Shown piece by piece: positions 1-7,204 of a stretch of 23,227 nt of DNA. The DNA is from an uncultured Chloroflexota bacterium. Lineage in GTDB: Bacteria > Chloroflexota > UBA4733. Numbering within the stretch: position 1 is the stretch's first letter; each line of letters begins with the position of its first letter. The position numbers and the translations under genes were made by a program. Location of the stretch: positions 1-23,227 of the forward strand of contig CALBSQ010000324.1 in NCBI GenBank assembly GCA_937967325.1, given 5' to 3'. The notes beneath the pieces are model-generated. The model was not told where the DNA came from. It saw only the letters and a list, made by a program, of their open reading frames with translations, and searched no databases.

Positions 1-48
1 TCTACACGCGTAAGATCGTCGGCAGCGTCAGATGTGTATAAGAGACAG
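1..48 (+). other. Illumina Nextera adapter (non-biological contig end)
   Basis: Bases 1-7 are the tail of the P5 primer (TCTACAC). Bases 8-15 (GCGTAAGA) match a Nextera i5 index. Bases 16-29 (TCGTCGGCAGCGTC) are the Read 1 adapter, and bases 30-48 are the 19-bp Tn5 mosaic end AGATGTGTATAAGAGACAG. The order and spacing are exactly those of a Nextera library molecule, so these bases were left in by incomplete trimming. Genomic sequence starts at base 49. No gene should be extended into this stretch. Confidence 0.98.
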
Positions 49-53
49 CCTCG

Positions 54-611
54 TTACGCCGGCGCCCCCTGCTCGATCCATGACCGCAGCGTGGTGATCT
101 CGTCGCTTGTGAGCGGCGGACCCTCCCGGGGCATGCGGGCGCCAACCAGTGGCTTGGCCTGGGTTACTTTCTGGAAGAGGTAGCTGTTGGCCGGGTCGCC
201 CGGCTTCACTCGCATGAGGCTGGGAGCCTCGCGACTGGGGACGTCGACGACGCTGGCATAGGCGTGGCCGGTCGTGAGATCCAGACCCTGGTTGGGCGGA
301 TGGCAGCCGGCGCAATTGCCGGTCAGGATCTGCTGCACGGCCGCGAAGGTGACACGCGCGCCGGCCGGCGTGGCCGTGGGCACGGTCGTGGCCGTCGGCG
401 ACGGGTGCGGCGTGAGCGAGAATCGTGCCCCCGCGGTACCGGCCGCGGCGGGTGGCACGTACGGTACGCCGACGGCGGTGGCCGTGGGCCGGACGGGCAG
501 GGCGGTGGCCGCTGGACCTCCGCTGCTGGAGGTCGTGCTGGCGCCGCAGGCCACGAGCATGACCGTAGCAACGACTCCCGCCAGGACGTAAAGTGGCTGT
601 TCCGTCGACAA
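54..611 (-). CDS. c-type cytochrome-like heme-binding lipoprotein
   Basis: The 185-aa product starts at TTG (609-611), preceded by AGGGAG at a suitable distance. A short hydrophobic leader ends in a lipobox (LVAC, Cys22), so the protein is probably a lipoprotein on the outer face of the membrane. A low-complexity Thr/Ala/Pro/Gly linker (about residues 24-85) follows. A small C-terminal domain (about 87-183) has the heme-attachment motif CAGCH (Cys100, Cys103, His104) and a distal MP motif (Met160) that would be the second axial ligand. The pattern of a GLDL segment after CxxCH, a GDP segment, then MP and a final WIEQGA resembles the planctomycete-type cytochrome c family. A role in electron transfer or as a heme subunit of a secreted dehydrogenase is inferred; no partner is visible. 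The stop lies 5 bases inside the adapter junction, so the gene is complete. Confidence 0.85.
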   Translation of the reverse strand: MSTEQPLYVLAGVVATVMLVACGASTTSSSGGPAATALPVRPTATAVGVPYVPPAAAGTAGARFSLTPHPSPTATTVPTATPAGARVTFAAVQQILTGNCAGCHPPNQGLDLTTGHAYASVVDVPSREAPSLMRVKPGDPANSYLFQKVTQAKPLVGARMPREGPPLTSDEITTLRSWIEQGAPA

Positions 612-730
612 CTGGCTCCCTGCACTTGCCCATCGCTAGTTTAGGCATGCTGGGTTAGGGTTTGGTTACCGACGCCGTTATATCGAGCGGTCGTTCCGGC
701 TGGCGTCTTGGATCATTCTTGGGAGATGGC

Positions 731-893
731 GGCGCCGGGGCGGCGACTGCGGTCTGCCGCCAGAGTACGCGACTGCGGTCGGGCCAAAGTGCGAGGCTGC
801 TGCCAGGCAAGGCAGCAGCGATCTCCCCAGGAGCCGATCGCCGCACCGCAGTGCCGTGCTCTGGCGGCAGACCGCAGTCGCCGCCCCGGCGCC
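731..893. repeat. 163-bp nested inverted repeat (MITE/REP-like) after hemB
   Basis: The arms 731-765 and 859-893 are perfect 35-nt reverse complements. An imperfect stem continues inward (ACTGCGGT pairs with ACCGCAGT), and a further perfect 9-bp hairpin (796-804 with 811-819) closes the centre. The sequence CGACTGCGGTC also occurs twice in direct orientation (743-753 and 770-780). The element fills most of the 612-896 gap and ends 3 bp short of the hemB stop, so its transcript would fold into one long hairpin that may act as terminator or 3' stabiliser. It has no ORF of its own. A non-autonomous mobile palindrome is the alternative explanation. Confidence 0.8.
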
Positions 894-896
894 TCA

Positions 897-1985
897 TCAC
901 CAACCGTCGCTTGCCCCAACTGGATCGTTGTGCCGCTCGACCCGCGCGCACAGCCAGCCGCAGACGTCCTTGGCGTGATAGCTGATGATCACGTCGGCCC
1001 CGGCGCGCTTGATGCCGGTGAGCAGCTCCAGGGTCAGGCGTCGTTCGTCGATCCAACCGTTGGCCGCCGCCGCTTTGACCATGGCATACTCGCCGCTGAC
1101 GTTATACGCTGCCAGGGGTACCGTCGTCGCCGCCCGCACGCGGGCGATGATGTCCAGGTAGGCCAGGGCCGGCTTGACCATGATCATATCCGCCCCCTCG
1201 GCCAAATCCTGTTCGACCTCGCGCAGCGCCTCGCGCGCGTTGCCGGGGTCCATCTGGTAGCTGCGCCGGTCACCGAACTGGGGCGCCGACTGCGCCGCCT
1301 CGCGGAAGGGACCGTAGAAGGCGGAGGCGTACTTGGCGGCGTAGGAGAGTATCGGCACCGCCGACAGGCCGGCAGCATCGAGCGCGCCGCGGATGGCGCC
1401 GACCCGCCCGTCCATCATGTCGGAGGGCGCGATGATGTCCGCTCCTGCCTCGGCCTGGCTTACGGCAGTCTGGGCGAGCAGCGGCAGCGTCTCGTCGTTG
1501 GCGACCTGACCGTCGCGCAGCACACCGCAGTGACCGTGACTGGTGTATTCGCAGAGGCAAAGGTCGGCGATGACCAACAGCTCCGGTACCGCGCGCTTGA
1601 TCGCGCGGGTGGCCTGCTGAATTATGCCTTCACTGGCCCAGGCGCCGCTGCCCACCGCGTCCTTCTCGGCCGGCAGGCCGAACAGGATCACGCCGGGGAT
1701 ACCCAGCGCGGCGATCGACTCCACCTCGGCAGGCAGCGATCGCAGCGTCCATTGGGTGACGCCCGGCATAGCGCCGACGGGCCGATCAGTAGCCGCGCCT
1801 TCCGCGACGAAGAGCGGATAGATGAAATCTCCGGCGTCCAGTGTGGTCTCGCGCACCAGTTGCCGCATCGGCTCGCTCGAACGCAGTCGGCGTGGGCGCA
1901 CCGTCGGGAAGCGCCCGACCCCGACCGGGGTCGCGGGTGGCGGGGCCGCCGAGCGCGGCGCGGCGATCGATGGGCTAGCAGTCAT
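897..1985 (-). CDS. hemB: Porphobilinogen synthase (delta-aminolevulinic acid dehydratase)
   Basis: This 362-aa cytosolic enzyme condenses two 5-aminolevulinate molecules to porphobilinogen in tetrapyrrole synthesis. The Zn-site segment DLCLCEYTSHGHCG has all three cysteines (143, 145, 153), so it is the zinc-dependent type. Both Schiff-base lysines are present: Lys218 in SYAAKYASAFYGPFR and Lys271 in MIMVKPALAYLD. The chain has an Ala/Pro-rich N-terminal extension of about 22 residues before FPTVRPRRLR, and a short extra tail after the usual YHAKD region. The ATG at 1983-1985 follows AGGAGG with about 6 nt spacing. It overlaps the stop of the upstream IF-1-like gene as ATGA, which suggests translational coupling. 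A large inverted repeat begins immediately after the stop. Confidence 0.97.
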   Translation of the reverse strand: MTASPSIAAPRSAAPPPATPVGVGRFPTVRPRRLRSSEPMRQLVRETTLDAGDFIYPLFVAEGAATDRPVGAMPGVTQWTLRSLPAEVESIAALGIPGVILFGLPAEKDAVGSGAWASEGIIQQATRAIKRAVPELLVIADLCLCEYTSHGHCGVLRDGQVANDETLPLLAQTAVSQAEAGADIIAPSDMMDGRVGAIRGALDAAGLSAVPILSYAAKYASAFYGPFREAAQSAPQFGDRRSYQMDPGNAREALREVEQDLAEGADMIMVKPALAYLDIIARVRAATTVPLAAYNVSGEYAMVKAAAANGWIDERRLTLELLTGIKRAGADVIISYHAKDVCGWLCARVERHNDPVGASDGW

Positions 1986-2218
1986 GACATTCCTCCTGGC
2001 TCCGGGTGGCGGCCGAGGATGCGGCCGCGCGATAGGTCGTAGGGCGAAAGGCGGACGCGTACGCCATCGCCGGGGATCAGCCGGATGAGCCGGCGTCGCG
2101 CTTCGACATCGAGGCCGGCCAGCACGCTGTGCCCGCCCGAGAGGGTGACTCGATAGAGCGCGCTGGGCAGAACCTCGGCGATGACACCTGTCACTTCGAC
2201 CGGCGGCTCTCCGCTCAC
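1982..2218 (-). CDS. infA: Translation initiation factor IF-1-like protein (divergent)
   Basis: This 78-aa S1/OB-fold protein aligns over its full length with IF-1, which binds the 30S A site during initiation. Landmarks are GVIAEVLPSALYRVTLSGGH at the start and IPGDGVRVRLSPYDLSRGRI at the end. The middle is divergent: IF-1 normally has a conserved AHISGKMR segment, whereas here it reads AGLDVEARRRLIRL. It could therefore be a second, specialised IF-1 paralogue rather than the housekeeping copy. The usual ribosomal-protein neighbours (rpmJ, rpsM) are absent. Instead the gene ends in the ATGA overlap with hemB. The start is GTG at 2216-2218 behind a G-rich but not classical ribosome-binding site. 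It starts about 220 bp from the divergent kinase gene. Confidence 0.82.
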   Translation of the reverse strand: MSGEPPVEVTGVIAEVLPSALYRVTLSGGHSVLAGLDVEARRRLIRLIPGDGVRVRLSPYDLSRGRILGRHPEPGGMS

Positions 2219-2439
2219 GCCCGCCCCCGATCTTCCCGGTTATGATGATACCAGCGCCGGGATTGGCCCGAGGGGGCGAGCGGGTGAGGGGCGATGAGGC
2301 GAGGGGCGATTGGGGGTTGAGCCGACGGGAGCGAGACGGGATCAGCTCTCCGTTCTGCATGCCGATAGTCCCCTCCCCCGGTTCGCCCTTGCGCCTCATC
2401 GCCCCGGCGCCCCCTCGCCAGTTGGAGGTACAGGCGCCG

Positions 2440-4059
2440 GTGATCGGGCGCGTGCTCGGGCCGTATCGCGTGGAGGCCCTGCTCGGTCGCGGCGGCATGT
2501 CCATCGTGTACCGAGCGCGGCAGACCACGCTCGATCGCCCGGTTGCGCTCAAGTTGCTTCCCCCAGAGTTTGCGGGCGATCCGACCCTGGTGGCGCGCTT
2601 CCTGCAGGAAGCGCGGTCGGCAGCGGTGTTGCAGCACCCGCACATCATCCCCATCTACGATTCAGGGCAGGCCGGCGGCTACTACTACATCGCGATGCGC
2701 TACATCGAGGGCCTGCCGCTGTCGCGCGCCATCCCCGAAGGGGGCTTTCCCATCGAGCGGGCGGTCCGGATCGTGGAGCAACTAGCCTCTGCCCTGGACT
2801 ACGCGCATGCTCGGGGGGTGGTCCATCGCGACGTCAGCGCCGGCAACGTGATGCTCGAGCCGGGCGACCGGGTCACGCTGATGGATTTCGGCATCGCCCA
2901 GGCCAGGGCCAGCAGCCGCCTGACCCGGGCCGGGGTTGCCGTCGGGACGTTGGAGTATCTCTCTCCCGAGCAAGCGAGAGGCGATCCCGCCACGCCGCGA
3001 TCGGACGTCTATAGCCTGGCCGTGCTTACCTTCGAGCTGCTCAGTGGACGGCTGCCGTTCAGCGCGGCGGACGACCGCGGGCTGCTGCTCCAGCACTTGA
3101 ATGCTGCGCCACCGCCGATCCGGCGGCTGCGCCAGGATGTGCCGGCGGCGATGGAAGCCGCGCTCCTGTGCTGCCTTGCCAAGGACCCAGGAGAGCGGTA
3201 CGGCAGCGCGGGGGCCCTTGCCGGCGCGCTCGCCGCGTCGCTCGGCGGTGAGCGCCAGCGCGTGGACAGCGCGGCGAGGACGACCCGGCCAGTGCCGCCA
3301 CCAGATGCGAAGGCGACCAGGCAACCATCTCGCGCCGTCGCCCCGCCGCAGCAGGCGGCGCCGAAGCGCTACCGGCGGCGTAGGCTGCCCTGGTGGGCGC
3401 TGGGGGGAGCGGCCGCGCTCGTCCTCGCACTGGCGGGTGGGCGCTACGCGCAGCAGTTCAGCGCCCTCACCTTGCCGACCGGCGCGGCCGTGCCGGCGGC
3501 CGGCGCGACACCCGTCGCCGGGACGCCGGGGGCCACGTCCGGTAGAACGGCCGTGACCACCACCAGGACCAGGAGCAGCGTCTCCGCCCAGCCGACGGCG
3601 CCGGCGTTGGTAAGCGTGCACCCGACTGTCCCGTCGGACGCCGTGCAGGGTTTCTACCAGGCAATCTATGATGCGCTGCGCACGAAGGATCAGGCCCAGT
3701 TCGCGCTCGCCTATAGCTACTTGAGCGCCACTGCCCGCCAGCAGATCAGCTTTGACGATCTGGTTCGGCAATATCAGGGAGATTCCGGCATTGTCTGGCA
3801 ATGGTCCCAACCCTCCGTCGCTCCGACCGGGACGACCGCCACGGTGCCGGTCCTGCTGACCGAATACCGCGGGGGCAGCCGATTGGTAGGGAGCCTGACC
3901 TGGACGGTGACCAACACCGCCTCCGGCTGGCGGCTGGAGCACAGCGCGGCGGCCCTCTCCGCGGCCGTGCAGCCGGTGTCGCTCGACACGACCGCGCCAG
4001 CGGGCAACGGCAAAGGGATCGGGAAAGGACACGACAAACACCAGGCCAAAGGCGATTGA
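2440..4059 (+). CDS. Membrane-anchored Ser/Thr protein kinase (PknB type) with extracytoplasmic domain
   Basis: With the GTG start at 2440 (GGAGG 11 nt upstream) the product is 539 aa and opens IGRVLGPYRVE, the usual beginning of this family. An ATG at 2359 and a start at 2242 are also in frame, but that DNA is repetitive and G-rich. Kinase landmarks are the glycine loop LLGRGGMSIVY, the ATP lysine in VALK (Lys38), the catalytic HRDVSAGN (Asp131, Asn136), DFG (Asp149) and GTLEYLSPEQ in the activation segment. HRDVSAGN departs from the usual HRDIKPxN, but the essential Asp and Asn are kept. A basic stretch and one membrane helix (about 317-336) follow, then a Thr/Ala/Pro-rich stalk. The outer domain (about 400-507, FYQAIYDAL...) resembles NTF2/DUF4878-like folds, so ligand or stress sensing is inferred. 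The tail is Gly/Lys/His-rich. Confidence 0.92.
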   Translation: MIGRVLGPYRVEALLGRGGMSIVYRARQTTLDRPVALKLLPPEFAGDPTLVARFLQEARSAAVLQHPHIIPIYDSGQAGGYYYIAMRYIEGLPLSRAIPEGGFPIERAVRIVEQLASALDYAHARGVVHRDVSAGNVMLEPGDRVTLMDFGIAQARASSRLTRAGVAVGTLEYLSPEQARGDPATPRSDVYSLAVLTFELLSGRLPFSAADDRGLLLQHLNAAPPPIRRLRQDVPAAMEAALLCCLAKDPGERYGSAGALAGALAASLGGERQRVDSAARTTRPVPPPDAKATRQPSRAVAPPQQAAPKRYRRRRLPWWALGGAAALVLALAGGRYAQQFSALTLPTGAAVPAAGATPVAGTPGATSGRTAVTTTRTRSSVSAQPTAPALVSVHPTVPSDAVQGFYQAIYDALRTKDQAQFALAYSYLSATARQQISFDDLVRQYQGDSGIVWQWSQPSVAPTGTTATVPVLLTEYRGGSRLVGSLTWTVTNTASGWRLEHSAAALSAAVQPVSLDTTAPAGNGKGIGKGHDKHQAKGD

Positions 4060-4084
4060 TCGTCGCCGCGAGCGCGGGCGTCCG

Positions 4085-4099
4085 CCCGATGCCATCGGG
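4085..4099. terminator. Weak hairpin between convergent genes
   Basis: CCCGAT (4085-4090) and ATCGGG (4094-4099) form a 6-bp stem with a 3-nt loop, 26 bp after the kinase stop and ahead of the convergent acetyltransferase stop. There is no real T tract, so function as a terminator is uncertain. Nothing else is recognisable in 4060-4213. Confidence 0.2.
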
Positions 4100-4213
4100 T
4101 CTTGAGCCCACGGCAAGTTGGACGGCATACCTTCAGGACGAGACTGCCGGACGGGCGGGATGGAACGGAGCGGAGAGGGGTGCCCCCGGCTTTATGCAAT
4201 TGGCCTATTGCGC

Positions 4214-5554
4214 TCAATCCAACGGCAGGACGTTCGAAAACGCCTTCGGGAACAGCGCCTTCAGCAGCGGCTCGGCGTCGTCGCTGCAATGCACATCGGG
4301 GTACATGTCGCGCAGCTCGTCCAGGCTTCGGTAGCCAAACAGAAGCGGTAGGAACACTAGTGGTGGGAAACCAGCCTGATCTTCCTCCCACATGCCGCGT
4401 TCCCAGTGCTCGGCCCGGCGGAGCTGCCCGTGCTCGAAGGTGAGCCGCAGGCCGCCGCGATGGAAGTCCAGGCTGAGTGCGCCGCTATGGCCAGCAGCGA
4501 CCGATCCCGCTAGCCGCTCGTTCAACACCGGAGCCAGCTGTATCAGGAAGCCGGGTAGGTCAGGCACCCGCACGTACCAGGCGTAGGGACGATGCACCAT
4601 CGGCAAGATCGCCTCTCCCAGCGCCTCAAAGAGGGGATGCGCAGTCCCCAGAATGAAGGTGACGCCTATTGCCGGCTCTATCGGCTTAGGTGTCTGGATG
4701 GATGGCGCGAGGTCGCGTAAGGCACGCAGCAGCGGAACAGCGACGGTGCGCAGTCCCAGTCCAGAGATCGTTTCCACCTGATGCACCGACAGCCGAGGAC
4801 CGAAGCGGAACGCCTCGACGCTGACGTAGCCCTTCGGTACACCGTTGGAATCCACAATTATGTAGATGCCCCAGTCCTCGTCTGATGTCGGGGCCGTGGA
4901 TAGCTTGTGCTGCCAATGCTCCGGTCTGATCTCCGCGAAAACAAGCGAGCGTGTACACGCTCGCTCGTAGAGCGTTGACAGGAACGGCACGTCGGCGGCC
5001 TCCGCCGGGCGGAGGCGGTAGGGATCGGGCGCGTCCGGCTTGGCGTCGGGCACGACGGCGAAGTAGCTCACGCGGCCGCCGCCCAGCTCCAGCGCATACT
5101 CGTAGCCGAACTGCCGGTAGAAGTACTCGATGCCGGTGATGGCCTGCGCCAGGTCGCCGCGCGCGCTGCTTCGGGCATGCAACGCTGCGAAGATCGCCCG
5201 GATGAGGCCGCGCCGCCGGTAGTCGGGATGGGTCGCCACCAGCTCCGGCCTGCCGACCTTGAACACGACACTGCCGTAGCGCCAGGTCTGGGCGAGCAGG
5301 CAGGCGCAGGCGACGATCCGACCCGCGCCGGTGATCTCCTCCACGACGGTGAAGTCGTCCGGAGCCATGACCGGAGACCGGCCGCTCAGCAGGGCACGGG
5401 CATAGGCGGACGTCAGCGGGTTCGGCCCATCCTCCGGTCCGTCGCGAAAGACGTGACCGACGAGCTCGGCGATCGCCTCGGTGTCGTCCGCCGTTGACCA
5501 GCGCAAGGCCAGTCCATCACCCAGGATGCGCGGCGGCGTTGTGTGCTCTTCCAT
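4214..5554 (-). CDS. GNAT-family N-acetyltransferase (Eis-like, large form)
   Basis: The product is 446 aa from ATG 5552-5554, with GAGGAAGG just upstream; a GTG at 5564-5566 is an alternative start. The N-terminal GNAT domain (about residues 12-165) has the acetyl-CoA motif RRRGLI after the strand ELVATHPDY, followed by a FYRQFGYEYAL segment typical of GNAT beta6-beta7. A second region starting RLRPAEAADVPFL (about 190) looks like a further GNAT-type fold, and the C-terminus has an SCP2-like look (LSLDFHRGGLRLTF). This two-GNAT-plus-SCP2 build is that of the Eis/enhanced-survival family, which acetylates amines on small molecules or proteins. The substrate is unknown. It is divergent from the MFS gene and may share its regulation, as resistance pairs often do; that is inference. 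Confidence 0.8.
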   Translation of the reverse strand: MEEHTTPPRILGDGLALRWSTADDTEAIAELVGHVFRDGPEDGPNPLTSAYARALLSGRSPVMAPDDFTVVEEITGAGRIVACACLLAQTWRYGSVVFKVGRPELVATHPDYRRRGLIRAIFAALHARSSARGDLAQAITGIEYFYRQFGYEYALELGGGRVSYFAVVPDAKPDAPDPYRLRPAEAADVPFLSTLYERACTRSLVFAEIRPEHWQHKLSTAPTSDEDWGIYIIVDSNGVPKGYVSVEAFRFGPRLSVHQVETISGLGLRTVAVPLLRALRDLAPSIQTPKPIEPAIGVTFILGTAHPLFEALGEAILPMVHRPYAWYVRVPDLPGFLIQLAPVLNERLAGSVAAGHSGALSLDFHRGGLRLTFEHGQLRRAEHWERGMWEEDQAGFPPLVFLPLLFGYRSLDELRDMYPDVHCSDDAEPLLKALFPKAFSNVLPLD

Positions 5555-5638
5555 GACCTTCCTCACTGGTGACCCATTTCAGGCGTATCATGCAGCCCAA
5601 AGCGGACCGTTGCTTCGCCAACCGGTGAGGATGTCACC

Positions 5639-6904
5639 TTGCGCGCGATCAAGCCACCGCCGCACGGCACGCGGGCGCTCCTCTGGCCTCAGCGTAGCAC
5701 GGATGTTGTGCGTGACAACATCCTCTTCCTCTATCACGACGTGCTCTGGTCGAGCCTGCTCACCGGCATCATCAATACCTTCCTCTCGGTGTTTCTGTTG
5801 CGGTTGGGTGGCACGGCTCTGCAGGTCGGGTTGCTGGTCTCCTTGCCATCCGTGGCTGGGACGTTCCTGTCGTTTCGCGCGGCGGCCTACGTCAACCGAC
5901 ACCGGCACAGCCTCAAGACCGTCATCGTCCCGTCGCTGATCTTCCGCGCCGGCTACCCTCTGCTGGCCATCGTCCCGCTGCTCCAGCCGGCGCCGCGGAC
6001 CTGGGTCTTCGTCGCCATCGTCGCCATCACGTCGGCGCCGACGGTGATTAGCAACATTGCCATCACGTCGCAGATTGGCGACGTGCTGCCGGTGGACCGC
6101 CGCGCCCACGTGCTGAGCGTGCGCAATATGCTGAGCGGCATCGGCAGCACACTGGCCGCGCTGGCGGGCGGCTGGGCGCTTGCCTTCTTGCCGTTCCCGG
6201 GCAATTACCAGGCGGTCTTTATTTTCTCCTTCGCGCTCTCGCTGATCGGCCTCTACCATCGCGGCCGGCTGGTATTGCCGGCGGCATCGCGAGCCGGTAG
6301 CGCCACGGTGCCGGCGCGCCAGGCGTCCACACGAGTTGTCCTGAGCCGGCCGGCCTTCCGCCACTTCAGCGCCGGCGTGGGCGTCTATCTGGCGGGGCTG
6401 TATCTGCCGACCGCCCTGTTCTCTATCTACCTTGTCAAGACGCTGCACGCCAGCGACATCTGGGTCGGCATCGTCGGCACCGGCGGCAGCCTGGCCGCGA
6501 CGGTCGCCTATCCGTTGTGGGGCCGGCTGCTTGGTCGCGGCCGGCTGCGCCGCATGCTGCCGGTCGCCTCTATCGGTCTCGGTCTCTTCCCGGCCCTCGT
6601 GGCGCTGGCGCCCAACGTCGTTTTCTACGGAATCGCCAACGTCTACGGCAACCTCTTCGGCGCCGGGGTGACGACGGGCTGGACCCAGGCACTGATCGAG
6701 ATGGGGCCGCCGGAGGAGCGTCCGACGCGCATCGCCGTCTACAACACCCTGGCCGGGGCCACCGCCGTCGCCATGCCGCTGCTGGGGACGCTGCTCTACC
6801 AGCAGATCGGCATCCAAGGGGCGCTCTTCGTTGCCGCTGCCTTGCGCCTGCTCGGCGCCGCCTTTTATGTCACGATGCCGGCTTGGGAGGCAGACCAGGG
6901 GTGA
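5639..6904 (+). CDS. Major facilitator superfamily transporter
   Basis: The 421-aa protein has about 11-12 hydrophobic helices and short basic loops. A longer polar loop near residues 210-235 (SRAGSATVPARQAS) splits it into two six-helix halves. TTG at 5639 is the likely start, with GAGG 8 nt upstream; an internal GTG near residue 23 could also serve. The signature loop after helix 2 is weak (AAAYVNRHRHSLK in place of a classic GxxxDRxGRR), and the second-half loop reads WGRLLGRGRLRR. It is probably a drug or metabolite exporter, since the diverging neighbour is an acetyltransferase. The substrate cannot be named from sequence. It ends 26 bp before the large inverted repeat at 6931. Confidence 0.85.
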   Translation: MRAIKPPPHGTRALLWPQRSTDVVRDNILFLYHDVLWSSLLTGIINTFLSVFLLRLGGTALQVGLLVSLPSVAGTFLSFRAAAYVNRHRHSLKTVIVPSLIFRAGYPLLAIVPLLQPAPRTWVFVAIVAITSAPTVISNIAITSQIGDVLPVDRRAHVLSVRNMLSGIGSTLAALAGGWALAFLPFPGNYQAVFIFSFALSLIGLYHRGRLVLPAASRAGSATVPARQASTRVVLSRPAFRHFSAGVGVYLAGLYLPTALFSIYLVKTLHASDIWVGIVGTGGSLAATVAYPLWGRLLGRGRLRRMLPVASIGLGLFPALVALAPNVVFYGIANVYGNLFGAGVTTGWTQALIEMGPPEERPTRIAVYNTLAGATAVAMPLLGTLLYQQIGIQGALFVAAALRLLGAAFYVTMPAWEADQG

Positions 6905-6930
6905 AGGTCTCCGTCAAACGACGCGCCAGA

Positions 6931-7117
6931 CCTGCCCCTTTAGGACGCTGTTGGCGACTGCCGGGACGGACCCTCACTCCGGCTTCGCCACCTCTCCCCC
7001 GCAAGCGGGGGAGAGGCCCTGACTGGGATGCCCGGCTCCCCTCGCCCGCCGAGCGGGCGAGGGGCCGGGGGTGAGGGTCCGTCCCGGCAGTCGCCAACAG
7101 CGTCCTAAAGGGGCAGG
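6931..7117. repeat. 187-bp compound inverted repeat with 47-bp perfect arms
   Basis: The arms 6931-6977 and 7071-7117 are exact reverse complements over 47 nt. Between them lie two separate hairpins. One has a 12-bp perfect stem with an AA gap in the loop (6991-7002 with 7005-7016). The other has a 12-bp perfect stem with a CGA loop (7038-7049 with 7053-7064). The whole can fold as a cloverleaf or cruciform. CTCTCCCCCGC-type hairpins of this kind are common dispersed intergenic repeats in high-G+C genomes. It occupies the 6905-7204 gap between the MFS gene and the lactonase operon, and carries no ORF I believe in. It could be a MITE-like insertion or a strong transcription barrier. Confidence 0.88.
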
Positions 7118-7204
7118 CGCGCTGCCGGCATAGTTGCCGCTTGGGGGCCGTCCTGCTACGCTCCTGGGTCGGAGCAATGCACAGCGAAAAGGAGTGGGCG
7201 CCCT

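Noticed and set aside
30..48. Tn5 mosaic end suggesting a transposon insertion
   Set aside because: It is preceded by index and Read 1 adapter bases in library order, so it comes from tagmentation, not from a resident transposon.
708..2042. Long plus-strand ORF opposite hemB
   Set aside because: Its product is Arg/Gly-rich and antisense to an unmistakable hemB with all catalytic residues; it also reads through the inverted repeat.
897..2654. Single 585-aa protein extending hemB upstream
   Set aside because: The extension is low-complexity Arg/Pro-rich sequence crossing the IF-1-like gene and the start of the kinase gene. The ATG at 1983-1985 has a strong ribosome-binding site.
2782..4128. 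Long minus-strand ORF opposite the kinase gene
   Set aside because: The composition is that of a shadow frame, while the plus strand has every kinase motif.
5588..6817. Minus-strand 409-aa ORF opposite the MFS gene
   Set aside because: Charged, repetitive Arg/Gln/Asp sequence with no domain pattern; the sense frame encodes a clear 11-12 helix transporter.
6931..7117. CRISPR array or tRNA in the structured region
   Set aside because: There are no spaced direct repeats. The structure is one palindrome with inner hairpins and lacks tRNA consensus positions.
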